Assembly (NCBI GenBank): GCA_963082975.1
Contig: OY720348.1
Location: 54,153,564 to 54,217,563 of the forward strand
Length of the DNA stretch: 64,000 bases
Reading direction: 5' to 3'
Source: Labia minor
Taxonomy: Eukaryota; Arthropoda; Insecta; Dermaptera; Spongiphoridae
Under the pieces are notes generated by a model, which was given only the letters and a program-made list of their open reading frames with translations, was not told where the DNA came from and did no database searches. Each line of letters begins with the position of its first letter. Position 1 is the stretch's first letter. Shown piece by piece: positions 33,413-45,657 of the stretch. Position numbers and translations under genes: made by a program.

Positions 33413-35735
33413 CATAAAATAAATTAAAGTAATCATATTTCATATTAATTTGTTATAGAAGTTAATTCGATTAAGTATTTTCAGATTTCAGAACTTTAAA
33501 AGGTTGAAAAAATCGGAAATAGAAGGACTACTATCAACTGTATCCAATGAATCCAAACAAGTAAGGGAAATAGAATTGCAAATGTGATAGGTTGAGTTGA
33601 AATAGGGGGTTATCTTTTATATTGTTGGCGTAATCGTTTATTGTTAAGGATTTACAGATGGATTCTTCAAGTGTCAGGCTGATTCATCGCGCCTTAGGGA
33701 TACATGTTGTTGTTTGTTAAATTTCAAACAACAAATATAAAATTTGATAAATAATGTATTAGACTAGATTAGAAACAGATGTTCAGTTTACATTCTTCTT
33801 AAATAAAATTATTATTTATTTTTTATTTTTAAATTTTTTTTTCAGTCGTAAAATAATTTTTTTTTCGATCTTTCTAACCCCGTATCGGGAGTGATATTTT
33901 ACTTTTCAATTGAAAAAAAAATTCTAAGTTTTTTGGATAGTAAATGTATTGTAACCCTGACTCTCAACACAACACATAACTATCATGCGTTTTTTCAGAG
34001 ATCTCCTCTTTTCAAGTTATTCTTATTTCAAAAAAGTTATTTTCCTGTTGACGTAGGTATGTATGTGTGTGTGAATCAGAAATATTGTGAACCTAATCCC
34101 TCCCCCCTCCTCTCCTATTCTTCTGTTGATGCCTTTCAAACATTCTTTTTGCTTTTAACCATTCACTGAATTTTACTTTATCAATTTTTTTCCCCGATAA
34201 TTCACTCATTTTATTAATGGTTTATAATGTGAGGACATTAATAAATAATTAATAAACATTTAATAAATCATTTTTTTTTACATTTTAGGCAATTTTAAGA
34301 TTTTTTTATAAATTAAATAATATTAATTTTTCTTATTATATATAATTTAAAAAATTCAAATTATAATTATTCAACTACTGTTTATATCTATTGAAAAGTT
34401 ATATGGATCTATCACATATAAAACACTGGTTTTTATCGTCTACACAATCCGGTTTCTTAAGACAAAATTGAAGAAGCTACATTTATTTTCTAATAAGATC
34501 CACTTAATCGCTAATTAATTTAATTAAACTGCATAGGACTCTTTTGCCTCTCCATTCAAATACAGATAAAAAAAAATTTCAATAAAATCTGCCCAATCGT
34601 TTAGGAAAAAGTACTTTTCCCAAACTCCAGAAAAAAAAAAATGTAAAAAGCCAATGAAAAAGAATATAATTTTAATATCATAATTAAATTATATTTATTA
34701 ACTATATAATTAAAAAATTGATCGATTATTTTTCATTAAATTCTAATTTATATTTAGATGCCGTTTCAATTACAAAAATGTAATATTATATTAATGGGTT
34801 GAATTTATTTAATTATTTATTTCTGGATTTTGAGGTCTAAACTCACTTTATTTCGCTTTCATATTTATTTAGAATATTATTATTCTTTTAATAATAGAAA
34901 ATTAATTATAATAATAATAAAATATTATTTTATTGAGCTTAATGAGATTTTGATTTAAAGTTCACTGGACCAGGACAATTACATTAGAAACTGTCATGAT
35001 CAAAAAATGGTGCTAGAAAATTTACTAAACTATTTGAATGAAATAACATGTTTCTTTTATTTCGCTAATAATTTCCTCTGATTGAAATAAAAACATAAGA
35101 GACAATCATGAATAAATTTTTATCTCAATAGTCAATTTATAAATAAACTTCTCTTTTCTGAGAGTGAGGGGAAAAGAATGAAATTATCTTCAATGTAGGT
35201 TAAAAATTTGAAAAAAAAAGATTTATCGTGTTTTGTCGATGGATGTACTCCCATTATATTTCTTTATTTATAAATCTCTCAAGAGAGGGTATATTATATA
35301 TAGATATATAGATATAGATATAGAATATAATAAAATACAAAAATAGCTCATATGAGAGTTTTACAACTTGAATGTTTTATTGAAAAAAATAGTTAAATAT
35401 AAAAAGGCGGGTTGCATATCTATTAGGCGGATTATTTATTATTATTATTTATTATTTATTATTATATATTATTTATTATTATATTGCTTACTTAATAGGT
35501 AGAGATACTACTAGATATTGGATATAAAAATATTTATTTGAATAATTGAATATTGTACAAGATATAGAAATAAATTATATATTATAATTTACCATAAAAA
35601 GAACAAACAAACCAGAAATCGTTCAAATATTATTTTTTGTTTTTTTTTTTTTTTTTCTTTAAAAAGTTGTTTCATTTTTATTTCCTTTTCATTTTTCTGT
35701 AAATAATTTCGTGTTATTTTTATATTTCCCAAATG
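33413..35735. other. A+T-rich spacer, no gene seen
   Basis: Poly-T and TA tracts. The 92-codon plus frame at 33891-34169 has no recognisable motif and lies in low-complexity sequence. Confidence 0.4.
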
Positions 35736-35739
35736 TCGC

Positions 35740-36000
35740 TAACAAGGTTTGTATCAATGCGGTCAACCATTTCACGGACCCATTTGTCTGTGCCATTTGC
35801 CTGCACGATTAAGCCCCTGACTGTGCAATTTGGACCAAAGGGAGGGAGCTTCTCCACACATATCCACGCTTAAGAGCACGTCTGGGGCTTCTCTCGAGCG
35901 CGTAATTAAAAAGTAAGCAAAGACTAAATTTAATTTGAAAACAAGGCTTCTAACTGACCATAAGAAACTTCTCTTTTCGTATTCAACCAAAGTATTTATT
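35740..36000. other. Island of ordinary composition with CpGs
   Basis: Contains ATGCGGTCAACCATTTCACG and CTCTCGAGCGCG. The minus frame 35772-35990 is not recognisable as a family. Candidate regulatory sequence or exon. Confidence 0.25.
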
Positions 36001-36039
36001 CATTAATAGAAAAATAAGTTGAATTCGTTTGCAAATGAA

Positions 36040-36930
36040 GGGGGGGGGGGGCGGTTGTAATTAATTATTGCAATGGGAACGGATAAAAGACGCGAAGTTC
36101 TATTAAGATTCCCTTCTAGTAAGATATTTAGGTGATCTCCAATAGAACGAGAATGGAAAAAATTTCAAAATGAATTTTTTTTAAGAGTTCAATGCGTTGA
36201 AGTAAAAAAAAAATTACTTTTTTTTTTTTTGTTGAATGTTGAATATTTATTTCGTTGTTTATGTATTTAGAGAGACAACAAAATTTTGTTATTGTATTGG
36301 AAAGGAATCATTGTGATTAAAAGTGTGAAGCGTTCGCCCGGTGAAAATCTTTTTACCTTTTCGGCGCGAGGAAAAACCCGCAAAGGCCAACGCAAGCGTG
36401 CACATTCACTAGATATTAATGTTTTGGAGTGTCAATTAGAAAAAAAAGGATGAATGCATTTCTCCCCCAATGGGAGGGGGAGAATGAAAAGAGCACGTTC
36501 AGGCGATAAGTGAGAAAGAAAAAAAAATTGAAAAAAAAAAAATGAATGAATGATCAACAAGGATTAATCTTCCCTTCCGGAAGGGTTCAATGTTAGACGT
36601 CTCGAACTTCTTGGTTGGCGTCGCGACGGTTACAAGCCCGGCGAGCGACTGGCGCGTCGTCGTTGTGACGGGGATGCATTCGCGATTCAACCCACCCCTT
36701 CTTCCCTTTCCATATCCAAACGACGAAGGGCGAAGAGGCCCGAATGAGCTGGCCGACCACCAGAACGTTGAAATCCCTCTGTAGAAACGAGCACGAGGGG
36801 CGCAAAAGACATCGCCTTGACACTCACAATGCGGGAAATCCCCAAAAAGAAATCAACCACTTCACTCACCAATCATCATCAATTATAATATTCCACATAC
36901 TATCACCACCAACATTCAAAAATTAATTAG
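36040..36930. other. CpG-containing island with a G12 run; candidate promoter or 5' exon
   Basis: Starts with twelve G (36040-36051). The segments 36325-36410 (TTCGGCGCGAGG, AAGCGTTCGCCCGG) and 36590-36830 (GTCGCGACGGTTAC, GGCGCGTCGTCG) are by far the most CpG-rich in the window. Overlapping short frames occur on both strands (36499-36926), which says composition rather than coding. No repeat family matched. Confidence 0.35.
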
Positions 36931-37338
36931 AGTACCAAGTTGCCCCTCGATACTTTAAAATTAAATTATACTTTATTTATTACAAATAGTTTTAGAATAT
37001 TACAATTTCTATAGGATTAGTAATAAATTGACAGTGGCATTTATAATGAATATCTTCCTTTCTATAATGCATTTTTGATATAATCAACTCTGCCTCTATT
37101 GATATACACGTGTATAGAAAGAAAATAAAGAATAATTACATTTTTTTTCAAAAACCCAGCAACTACATTTTGGTTTAAAACATCCGACTGAAAGACTTTC
37201 ATCCAAAATAAAATTTGAGGTTGAAATATTAATTTAATTAAGCATTCCAAAGTATTTATTTCAATAATAAATATATTAAATTAAAAAAAAATTAATATCA
37301 ATAGAATAATTTAAATAAAATAGAATAAAATAAAATAA
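36931..37338. other. A+T-rich spacer
   Basis: No gene supported; the 62-codon minus frame at 37062-37250 has no known motif. Confidence 0.4.
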
Positions 37339-37961
37339 GTTGACCTGTGACCAGGGCAGAACCGACCGACGGTTTGAAATAAATTAATTTCCAGCTACAG
37401 AAACAATTTCCAATAATTTAAATGTATCTATTAATGCAATAAAAACAGATATGGATATAACATAAATAATTTTAATTTTATTTTATATATAATATATAAG
37501 TAGGAGCTGGATGTGACGTAATGATGGGCTGGGTGACATAATTTTAAATTAAGAAAAAACTAATGAAGATGATTTTTCCGAGGGTAAAACCAATACAAAG
37601 TGCATGATTTTTGTGGAGATATATAAAAAAATCTCCTCGTGTGAAATTTGGTGTGAAGATAATCCTTCCCTTCCTATAGTCGATCGCTACTACTACCACT
37701 TCCGGTTTCCCGATTTGCACCAAAAGTTGATCAATTCATCATACTGATACATTAAGCAAATATTCCAAATTTCATCAAAATCAGTTGAGCCGTTCAAGCT
37801 GTACACATCTATACGGACGGACGGACAGACGGACAGACATCATGCTAAAACTATTTCTTGCTGTTAAGAAAATGCATGATTCGTGGAGATATGTAAAAAT
37901 CTCCACATGTGAAATTTGGTGTGAAAACAATACCTGCCTTACTATCGTCGGTCGGTAAAAA
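37339..37961 (+). mobile_element. HINE-B, near full length
   Basis: Colinear with 22683-23324: GTTGACCTGTGACCAGG, ACCGACCGACGG, TGACGTAATG, CCAAATTTCATCAAAATCAG, GGACGGACGGACAGACGGAC, and TTACTATCGTCGGTCGGTAA. Its copies differ by scattered substitutions and small indels. Confidence 0.85.
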
Positions 37962-38270
37962 TAATAGTTTTTCCAAATTAAAATAATTTATTGATTAATG
38001 GATTTTATTTAATATTAATTAATTAAAGGGGAGTAAGGAAAAAAGTGCCAATAATTTAGGTAGTTACAGTTTTATTTTGAATGGTAAAAGTCATTGTGTA
38101 TTTTTTCTACAATTCTTTTTATTCTCTCCCTCCTCTCTACCAATAATAAACATTAGTGTTATATTATTATAAAAAAAAATAATATTTTGAATATTATGTT
38201 ATTTTAATTTAAATTAAATAATTAAATAATTATAATTACTTACTTATTAAATAATTAGAATTAGTTCACA
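37962..38270. other. A+T-rich spacer
   Basis: No gene or repeat recognised. Confidence 0.4.
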
Positions 38271-38886
38271 TTTTTACTATCTCGCCAGAGATAGTATTGC
38301 GATCATGAAAATTTTCGATGTTGAGATTTTGATGTTTTTATACGTTTTGAAGGTTCCTGAATCATTTTCACTAAGGTTGAGAAGAATGTCTGTCTGTCTG
38401 TGTGTGTGTGTGTATGTGTGTGTGTATGTATGTAGGCAAGATTACGCAAAAACGGTTTGAGCTAGAATGATGCAATTTGCTACATGAGCATTATTCAAAA
38501 TTCATAGTTTTCTATCAACTTTTGAGAAATGTAGCTCAACCGGAAGAGGGTCATTACCTACAACGTTTTGATTTTTTTTCCTCTAAAGTGACCGTAAAAA
38601 TAAAAATATATGTTTGATAATTTTTCACATGATTAATAATTGTATAAAACTGCTATATATAGAATTTCAGCTTGATTGAATCGCTGAAAGTACCAGAATT
38701 AATTTTTTAACACTGCAAATCTCACGCGCCAACACGTGCCATGGTGCCATCAATAAAAAGCCAAACATGCGCTGGCTTAATATTTATTATTTATAATTTA
38801 TAATTAATTAAATTTAATTTAAATATAATATATTATGTTATTTAATCCAATTCAAATTGCGAGATAGTCGAGTGGAGAGACTCCAG
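38271..38886 (-). mobile_element. HINE-A, near full length with intact hairpin
   Basis: TACTATCTC-GCCA-GAGATAGTA at about 38275-38296, a TGTCTG/TG tract, GTAGGCAAGATTACGC core, GCGCCAACACGTGCC, and TCGAGTGGAGAGACTCCAG. Confidence 0.9.
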
Positions 38887-40170
38887 CTAATTTTTTCTTA
38901 CAGGAAAAGTAAAAATCAAGTAGATACTATTTAAAGTAAAAAATATATTAAAATATACATTTATGAATGATCAATAAATAATAATTGATTAACTGACCTA
39001 TGTGCAAAATAATAATAATAATTATAATTATGATTACAATTTCCTAATAATAAAACTTAATCAAATAAATATAGTTAAATGGAAGTTAGTTAAAAGAAAT
39101 TTGAATTAAAATTATTTAATAATATTAGTAAATTGTTATTATTAAAAATAACCAGTAATTATATATATATATATTTAAATTAAAATAAATAAATATTAAA
39201 TTAATTACTTTTAATTATGAAGTTATTCGTATAAATTATTAAATTATATAAATACTTTTTTTTTTAATTTAACTAATGTATGATATTTAATTATATTAGA
39301 ATATTTTTTTTATTTCACTGGAAAACAGAAGATAATAATGTTTCTAATTATAATAAATTATATTATTTTTTATCAAAAAAAAAGAATTTCAAGAACATAT
39401 TAAATAAAATTAATAAATTTAAAAAAAAAATGTATGAATTCTAAGTGTTGGATAAAAAATTTCACCTATGATTTTTATATCATTTCATCATATAATATAA
39501 AGAAATTTTTTAAAGAAAAAAATATTAAATGTTTAAATATGAAATGCATTTGAAAAATATAATATCAACTTATAATGAATCTATAATTATAAAAAAAATA
39601 TTATTTTATTAATAAATAATAAACATTAAAAAATATAATTGAAAAATCCAATAGTGAATATAATAAGTATTCTAATATTCTATAAAGTATATAAAAAATA
39701 AAAATATAATATATAGTATATATTTTGATGTATGGGTTGTATACAAAAGGCATTGATAAAATTGAAAAGGAATTTCCATCACTAAAATTAAAAAAAGGCA
39801 ATAATAATTTAACATATATTATTTAATTTCAGCAAAACCACTTCTTTTCACTCACACTATTCTCATACTACAGGAAATTTTCAATATGTTTTTGTAGATT
39901 TTATTTATTGTACAGTAAAAAATAATTTAAAAGCAATCTAATATTTTACTCCACATCAACAAATTAAAAAAAACTTACTATGAAAAATGTAAACTAAAAT
40001 GTCACCTTTTATACATATTCGTTTAAGATGGTAGTGATTGATGCCCAAAATATAGATATCTAGTGACATACACCACAAGACCTTTTATAATGTACAATGT
40101 TTAAATATATAAAAATATTATTATATTTTATATTTATACATTTTGGAAAATTTATTTTAAAGTTAGTTTT
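38887..40170. other. A+T-rich spacer, no gene seen
   Basis: Long A/T runs, a TA tract near 39162-39174, and Tyr/Ile-rich chance frames. Confidence 0.45.
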
Positions 40171-40738
40171 TTTTACTATCTCACCAGAGATAGAAGTGCG
40201 ATCTCCAAATTTTGATGTTTTTATACGTTTTAAAGGTCCCTGAGTCATTTTCACTTAGGTTGAGAAAAATGGCTGTGTGTGTATGTAGACAAGATTACGC
40301 AAAAACGGTTTGAGCTAGAATAATGGAATTTAATACACGGGTATTATTCAAAATTCGTAGTTTTCTATCAACATTTTAGAAATGTAGCTCATCAAGAGGG
40401 TCATTACCTACCACGTTTTTATTTTTTTTCTCTAAACTGACCGTAAAAATAAAGATAAATGTTTGTTTGTCTTTGACATGATGAAAAATTGTGTAAAACT
40501 GCTATATATCGAATTTCAGCTTGATTGAATCGCATGAAAGTACCGGAATTAATTGTTTAACACGTTGACTGCAAATCACGCGCCAGCACGTGACGAAGAG
40601 CCAAACACGCGCTGGTTTAATATATATTATTTATAAATTTTAATTTACAAATTATAATTAATTAAATTTAATTGAAATATAATATATATTAATTAATCCA
40701 ATTCAAATTCGCGAGATAGTCGAATGGAGACACTCCAG
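40171..40738 (-). mobile_element. HINE-A, diverged copy with a shortened microsatellite
   Basis: TTACTATCTCACCAGAGATAG at the left, only a short TGTGTGTGTA instead of a long tract, then the core and GAATGGAGACACTCCAG at the right. Confidence 0.87.
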
Positions 40739-40839
40739 ATTTTTTTATTTTTTAATACAAATATATCAATAAATCTCGATTTATAAATGTTTGATTTAGA
40801 TTATTCATTTGGCTTAGAATAGATTATAGGGATGAAAGT

Positions 40840-41110
40840 AGAGTGAGAATGAAAAAAAAAGATGGCGTTGAGAACGAATTAATCCCTGAAAAATCTCAGC
40901 TTTTTAATGTCAACGCAGTACGATTCAATGAAAACGACTCGGGGAAAAAAAAAGCCGAGTGCTTCTACCTGTAATTATGATCCGCATTAAAGGGTAGTAA
41001 ACCGAAAAAATGGCACAAATGGATGATTGCTCGTCCGCTCTCTCACTTAATGGAAAGGGTGCGCGGAATGGAAGAGAAGAGTGTCACCTTAAAATGACAA
41101 AAATAACAAG
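40840..41110. other. Island of ordinary composition
   Basis: Unique sequence with GATGGCGTTGAGAACGAATT, CTCGTCCGCTCTCTCAC and GGGTGCGCGGAATGG. No frame or repeat recognised. Confidence 0.25.
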
Positions 41111-41455
41111 AAATGGTCCAACGAACTGGAAACATATTTATTTTTCTTTTTGAAAATAAAAACTAGAAAAAAACCAAAACCCCAACTCAACAAAAAAATT
41201 TAATAATTTGCATTAAATGATATAAGAGAAATACTTTTAAGGGATTATAATTGATAAAATAATATATACAATAATATTAAATTAATAATTAATATATATA
41301 TAATTTTCTGTTTTATTAGTTAATCTCAGACATTTTTTTAAAGAATCATTCATCATTTAATTAATACCTATAAATCGAAATAGTTATTATTTGACTTATC
41401 AAACACATCCATTTGTTTAATTAATATATAATTAGTTATTATAATAAAAGAAAAA

Positions 41456-42189
41456 GAAGCGACACTTAACACTAAATCTCGGAGTCCTGGGTTCAAGCCC
41501 ACTCTGAATTGATCTAAGTCGGACTTGAAGTTATTCTCCAACTTGAAATCCCATCTAAATAAGTCAATCATATAAAATCATCAAATAATATAATTTAATG
41601 AGTAGATAGTAAAGATTATATTATATATTGGGTCCATTTAGCGCCACCCACCCAATAATATTATTTTGTTCTAAGATTGAATTCATATATTCATATTTTT
41701 TTAGATTACCTCCTATCAAGAAAATCAAGAGAAAGGTTTAGAGAATCCGTTGTATTGATCATTCAAAATGTTTACTTCGGCCGAAAATGACTTGATAGGA
41801 TGTAAACAAGTCACAGTCAGAAGCGACACTTAACACTAAATCTCGGAGTCCTGGGTCAAGCCCACTCTGAATTGATCTAAGTCGGGCTTGAAGTTATTCT
41901 CCAACTTGAAAGCCCATCTAAATAAGTCAATCATATAAAATCATCAAATACTATAATTTAATGAGTAGATAGTAAAGATTATATTATATATTGGGTCCAT
42001 TTAGCGCCACCCGCCCAATAATATTATTTTGTTCTAAGATTGAATCCATATATATTCATATTCATATATTCAGATTACCTCCCATCAAGAAAACCAAGAT
42101 AAAGGTTTAGAGAATCCGTTGTATTGATCATTCAAAATGTTTACTTCGGCCGAAAATGACTTGATAGGATGTAAACAAGTCACAGTCAG
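41456..42189 (+). repeat. SINE-like family S2, tandem pair (364-bp period)
   Basis: Two copies, 41456-41819 and 41820-42189, ~95% alike by eye. Each has a tRNA-like box B (CTGGGTTCAAGCCCA) near its start, a GGGTCCATTTAGCGCCACCC middle, then the core domain shared with S1 (ATCAAGAAAATCAAGA ... ATCCGTTGTATTGATCATTC) and the tail GACTTGATAGGATGTAAAC. A third partial copy lies at 52408-52563. Confidence 0.8.
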
Positions 42190-42214
42190 AATTTATTAAA
42201 AGAAAATAATATAA

Positions 42215-42640
42215 TTAATTAATATTATGTTTAGCGGTTGTATTGAAATGCCGAAGATATGATGCTTTTCTTGAATGGGTGGTGTTGGTTGCGAATCGTG
42301 ATGGCAGGGTATTATTTTTCAGCAAGTGTTCATTGAGCTTGATGAGTGGTTGCGGCTTGGATGTGTAGGTGGAGTGAGAGTGGAGGGAATAGTGCGATCT
42401 CGCTAATAGAGACTGCCTTGTCCTGACAAGGCAGCCCCTCAACAAGGAGGCATTGTGATATGTGACGTCCGTATTAATTTCCGAGGCAGCCTTCATCAAT
42501 TCGCCAACCTCCTTCTCCCACCCACCTACGCCTGTATCTGCATCCACATCCTGATATCCTGATTTGGGATGCGAGCAATCATTGGTGCAGATCGTTTCTC
42601 TCGGCCACTTCCTTTCATGCATCTCTTCACTTTCATGTCT
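42215..42640 (-). other. Unrecognised open frame (135 codons) in an island of ordinary composition
   Basis: The minus-strand frame 42622-42215 starts MHERKWPRETICTNDCSH and contains GGWEKEVGELMKAASEINTD followed by a Ser/Thr/His-rich half. The N-terminal half looks more protein-like than other chance frames here. I recognise no domain, see no splice signals, and the complementary strand also has a short frame. It could be a host exon, a decayed gene piece or an unknown repeat. It sits immediately right of the S2 pair. Confidence 0.3.
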
Positions 42641-42746
42641 CTCTTGTTTTCAATCTTGCCATTGGAATAGAAATCAAAGATACCAGCCTGAATTTTTAGT
42701 TCCCCACTCTGCTAGAAGGATAAACAAAAAATTCATTAAGTTATCT

Positions 42747-42866
42747 CCTATTTGATTTATTCTTTATGACACTTAGAATTTAAAAAATAAAATTATAAAT
42801 ATGATAAATTCAATTTAAATGTAAATCAATATAATTCCAAAATGATATAATGATATATAAAATTTA

Positions 42867-42909
<43 letters not shown>

Positions 42910-43410
42910 TAATTTCCAGTTGTTTTCATGTATTTTTGTGAATTCTGAGTCTTAGTTAATTCATAAAATTCCATTCGCAAAATGACCCTGAAAAAGGCGC
43001 TAAAATGGACATCGAAACATCGAAACTAAACAATCCAGAATTTACTTTTCATAATCATTACTTTACCCAGAGTTAAACGAACATTTGACTCCTATTTGAT
43101 TTATTCTTTATGACATTTGGAACTTAAAAAATAAAATTATAATTATGATAAATTCAATTTAAATGTAAATCAATGTATTTCCAAAATGATATAATGATAT
43201 ATAAAATTTAATTATTTTGTATATATAAGAAGTTAATTTCCAGTTGTTTTCATATATTTTTGTGAATTCTGAGTCTTAGTTAATTCATAAAATTCCATTC
43301 TCAAAATAACCTTGAAAAAGGCGTTAAAATGGGCATCGAAACGTCGAAACTAAACAACTTAGAATTTACTTTTCATAATCACTACTTTATCTAAAGTTAA
43401 ACTAATATAT
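42747..43410 (+). repeat. Penelope-like repeat G, tandem pair (~340-bp period)
   Basis: Both copies start CTCCTATTTGATTTATTCTT (42747 and 43087) and share GAATTCTGAGTCTTAG, then a hammerhead-like core: CTGAAAAAGGCGCTAAAATG..ATCGAAAC at 42988-43018 and TTGAAAAAGGCGTTAAAATG..CATCGAAACGTCG at 43312-43345. The first copy has a long (TA)n (42864-42905) where the second has almost none. Confidence 0.75.
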
Positions 43411-43996
43411 ATATATATATATATATAAAGTAATTTTGGTTTTACACACTAAAATAAAATGTTTTATCAACACCCACGATTAAATCTACTAATATCTATA
43501 AATAAATAAAAAAAAAAGATAAATATTAGACAACAAATATACTATATATTATTTGAAAAGATGTAAGAGCACGTAAAGAGAAAAAGGGGGTGAAAATAAT
43601 GTAGAAAAACGTTGATTAGTTTACTTGAGAGCTCAAATCTTAATTTTAAATTCATTTTTATTTTTTTTTTTGCTGAATTTTTTTGCAAATTTCTTTTTTA
43701 ATAATACTTTATTTCTCTTTCTCCTTCTCTCTCTTTAGTTATAAAGAAAGAATAAATAAAAGAAAAAATAAATAAATAATATATCTCCATATTTATACTT
43801 TTGTTATAGAAACGTTTAAATTCCAACCCATTCACTTCTTATTAATTTATTCATTGCTGTTTTTCTTAATAAACTTCGTGTATACACAGCACACGTCTCT
43901 ATTTACATTTAACTTAACTACAAATCAGCATTTTAATTGAAAAAAAAATTATATTTGTATGATATAAAGAGAGAATAAATTGAGAGAATTTATAAG

Positions 43997-44027
<31 letters not shown>

Positions 44028-44349
44028 TTAGTAAAAGCTTGTATTAATACTTTATTTATATGTAGGAAAAAAATATGTAAATAAAATAAGTGATTTACCA
44101 TTAGATAACTTTATATTTATATATATATATATTCGTAATGTATTTACCTTCTCGTTTATACTATTTAAAATCTTATAATTCTATTTTAAATATTATATTT
44201 GATTTAAATTAACATATTTATATTCAACATTAATACAGATAGAAGTGGAATTCATGGGTCTTACATTTGAAGTCTTAGAAAAAGAAAGGGTGAAAATGAG
44301 TAAAATTTTAATCTCACTCTTCTCTCTCTCTATCTATAGAAACCTATCG
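43411..44349. other. A+T-rich spacer, no gene seen
   Basis: TA tracts near 43407-43427, 43999-44021 and 44119-44131. No coding or repeat signature. Confidence 0.45.
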
Positions 44350-44455
44350 CTCGACCCTTTAACAAATTTATACAATTTATTATTATAAACTTTAAAAATT
44401 TTACAATTTTTTTAAATTATTTATTACAATTATTAAATGCGTTTTCTAAAAATTT
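44350..44455 (-). mobile_element. Helitron-like family E, 3' end fragment
   Basis: ATCGCTCGACCCTTTAACAA then TTATTATTATAAACTTTAAA matches the 3' region of the 45.66- and 56.0-kb copies (inverse orientation). Confidence 0.6.
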
Positions 44456-44546
44456 ACTGTATAACAAACGCTACATGTGGCGCCTCTGGTGACTCAGTTA
44501 AGAAATTGATTCTTTCTGACACTGAATATAAATATATATCTATATA

Positions 44547-45128
44547 TCTATATATAAAAGGCAATGTCTGTGTGTCTGTCAAATACTCAAAAACTACCCG
44601 TCCGATTACGGTGAAACTTTCAGGGATTGTTGTGGGCATCCCAGGGAAGGTTTTAATCTATATATATAAAAGGCAATGTCTGTGTGTCTGTCTGTGTTAT
44701 TGTTTTGTGTTTTGTACATATATATGTAAAATAAAGAACAAACAGAAATAAGAAAATAAATTTTAATTAATATAATTTATAAAAAAAAATAATGTTCATA
44801 AACTTAGAATATTAATTATTTAATTAATTAAAATCTACTTAAATAAATGCAAAGAGCCACAAATATATTACTAAATATATAAATAATAATATGAAATAGT
44901 CAATAAATCTTACTTATTATACTAGGAAAATTTGTTGTTGATTAAATTAAAATATATTTTCCAAGAAAACAAATATATGTCTTATCTACTTATACTGATT
45001 GAAACAAAATGGATGAAAACCTTTTACATACAGACTTTCAACCAAATACCATGTATCACTCGGGGGTACAGGGGGCGGAGCCCCCGTCTAGGTGTGAAGA
45101 GCGCCTGGAAGGCGCTCGGAGCAGCTAG
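44547..45128 (+). mobile_element. Canonical non-autonomous Helitron with duplicated 5' end
   Basis: The complete copy starts A|TCTATATATATAAAAGGC at 44657 and ends with a 7-bp perfect hairpin, GAGCGCC-TGGAA-GGCGCTC, followed by GGAGCAGCTAG|T at 45128. This is the Helitron 3' hairpin plus CTRR terminus, inserted between A and T. A second 5' end of the same family (TCTATATATAAAAGGC at 44547, with a TGTCTGTGTGTCTGTC stretch and about 110 bp following) lies immediately upstream. A GGGGGCGGAGCCCCC palindrome is at 45070-45085. Chance ORFs here are not genes. Confidence 0.82.
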
Positions 45129-45657
45129 TATATATATATTCTAGTAATTTCTACACAAAAAATGTTTATAATATTTAAATTTTTATTTTAATTTCTTTTA
45201 TTCAATAATATTAAAAGTAAAATTAATTTCAATTAAATTAAATATTACTCCTAATTTATTAATATTTTATAAAACAAAGTAAGTAATAATTTTTATAGTT
45301 CAATATTTAATAAAGCTAAATTTTTATAAGTTAAATAAGTGTTTAATTTAAATGTGGTTTATTGTAAACGCCACCATCACAGATTAAAAATAAAAAACAA
45401 ATGATTTCAAATTGTATTGAATTAAATTAATTTCAAATTGTAAATATCACTAAAAAGTATTTTTTTATTTTATTAATACTATTTATAAGGAAGCCCATTT
45501 TATTTATTTTATTAAATATTTTTTTTAACAAAGATGTCCTATGATGATATAAAAACATTGGTTTATATTAACCTATGTTCATTTTTCTGAGGACATCTCT
45601 ACGGAAATTTTTATATGTACAATGAAAGAACGTGTTGTCATTATTAATATGATAGAA
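45129..45657. other. A+T-rich spacer
   Basis: No gene or repeat recognised. Confidence 0.4.

Noticed and set aside
36499-36926. Overlapping short ORFs on both strands
   Set aside because: Simultaneous open frames on both strands of a GC-richer patch; no family, no splice logic.
44437-44751. 104-codon plus frame
   Set aside because: Spans Helitron 5' ends and TATA/TGTG repeats.
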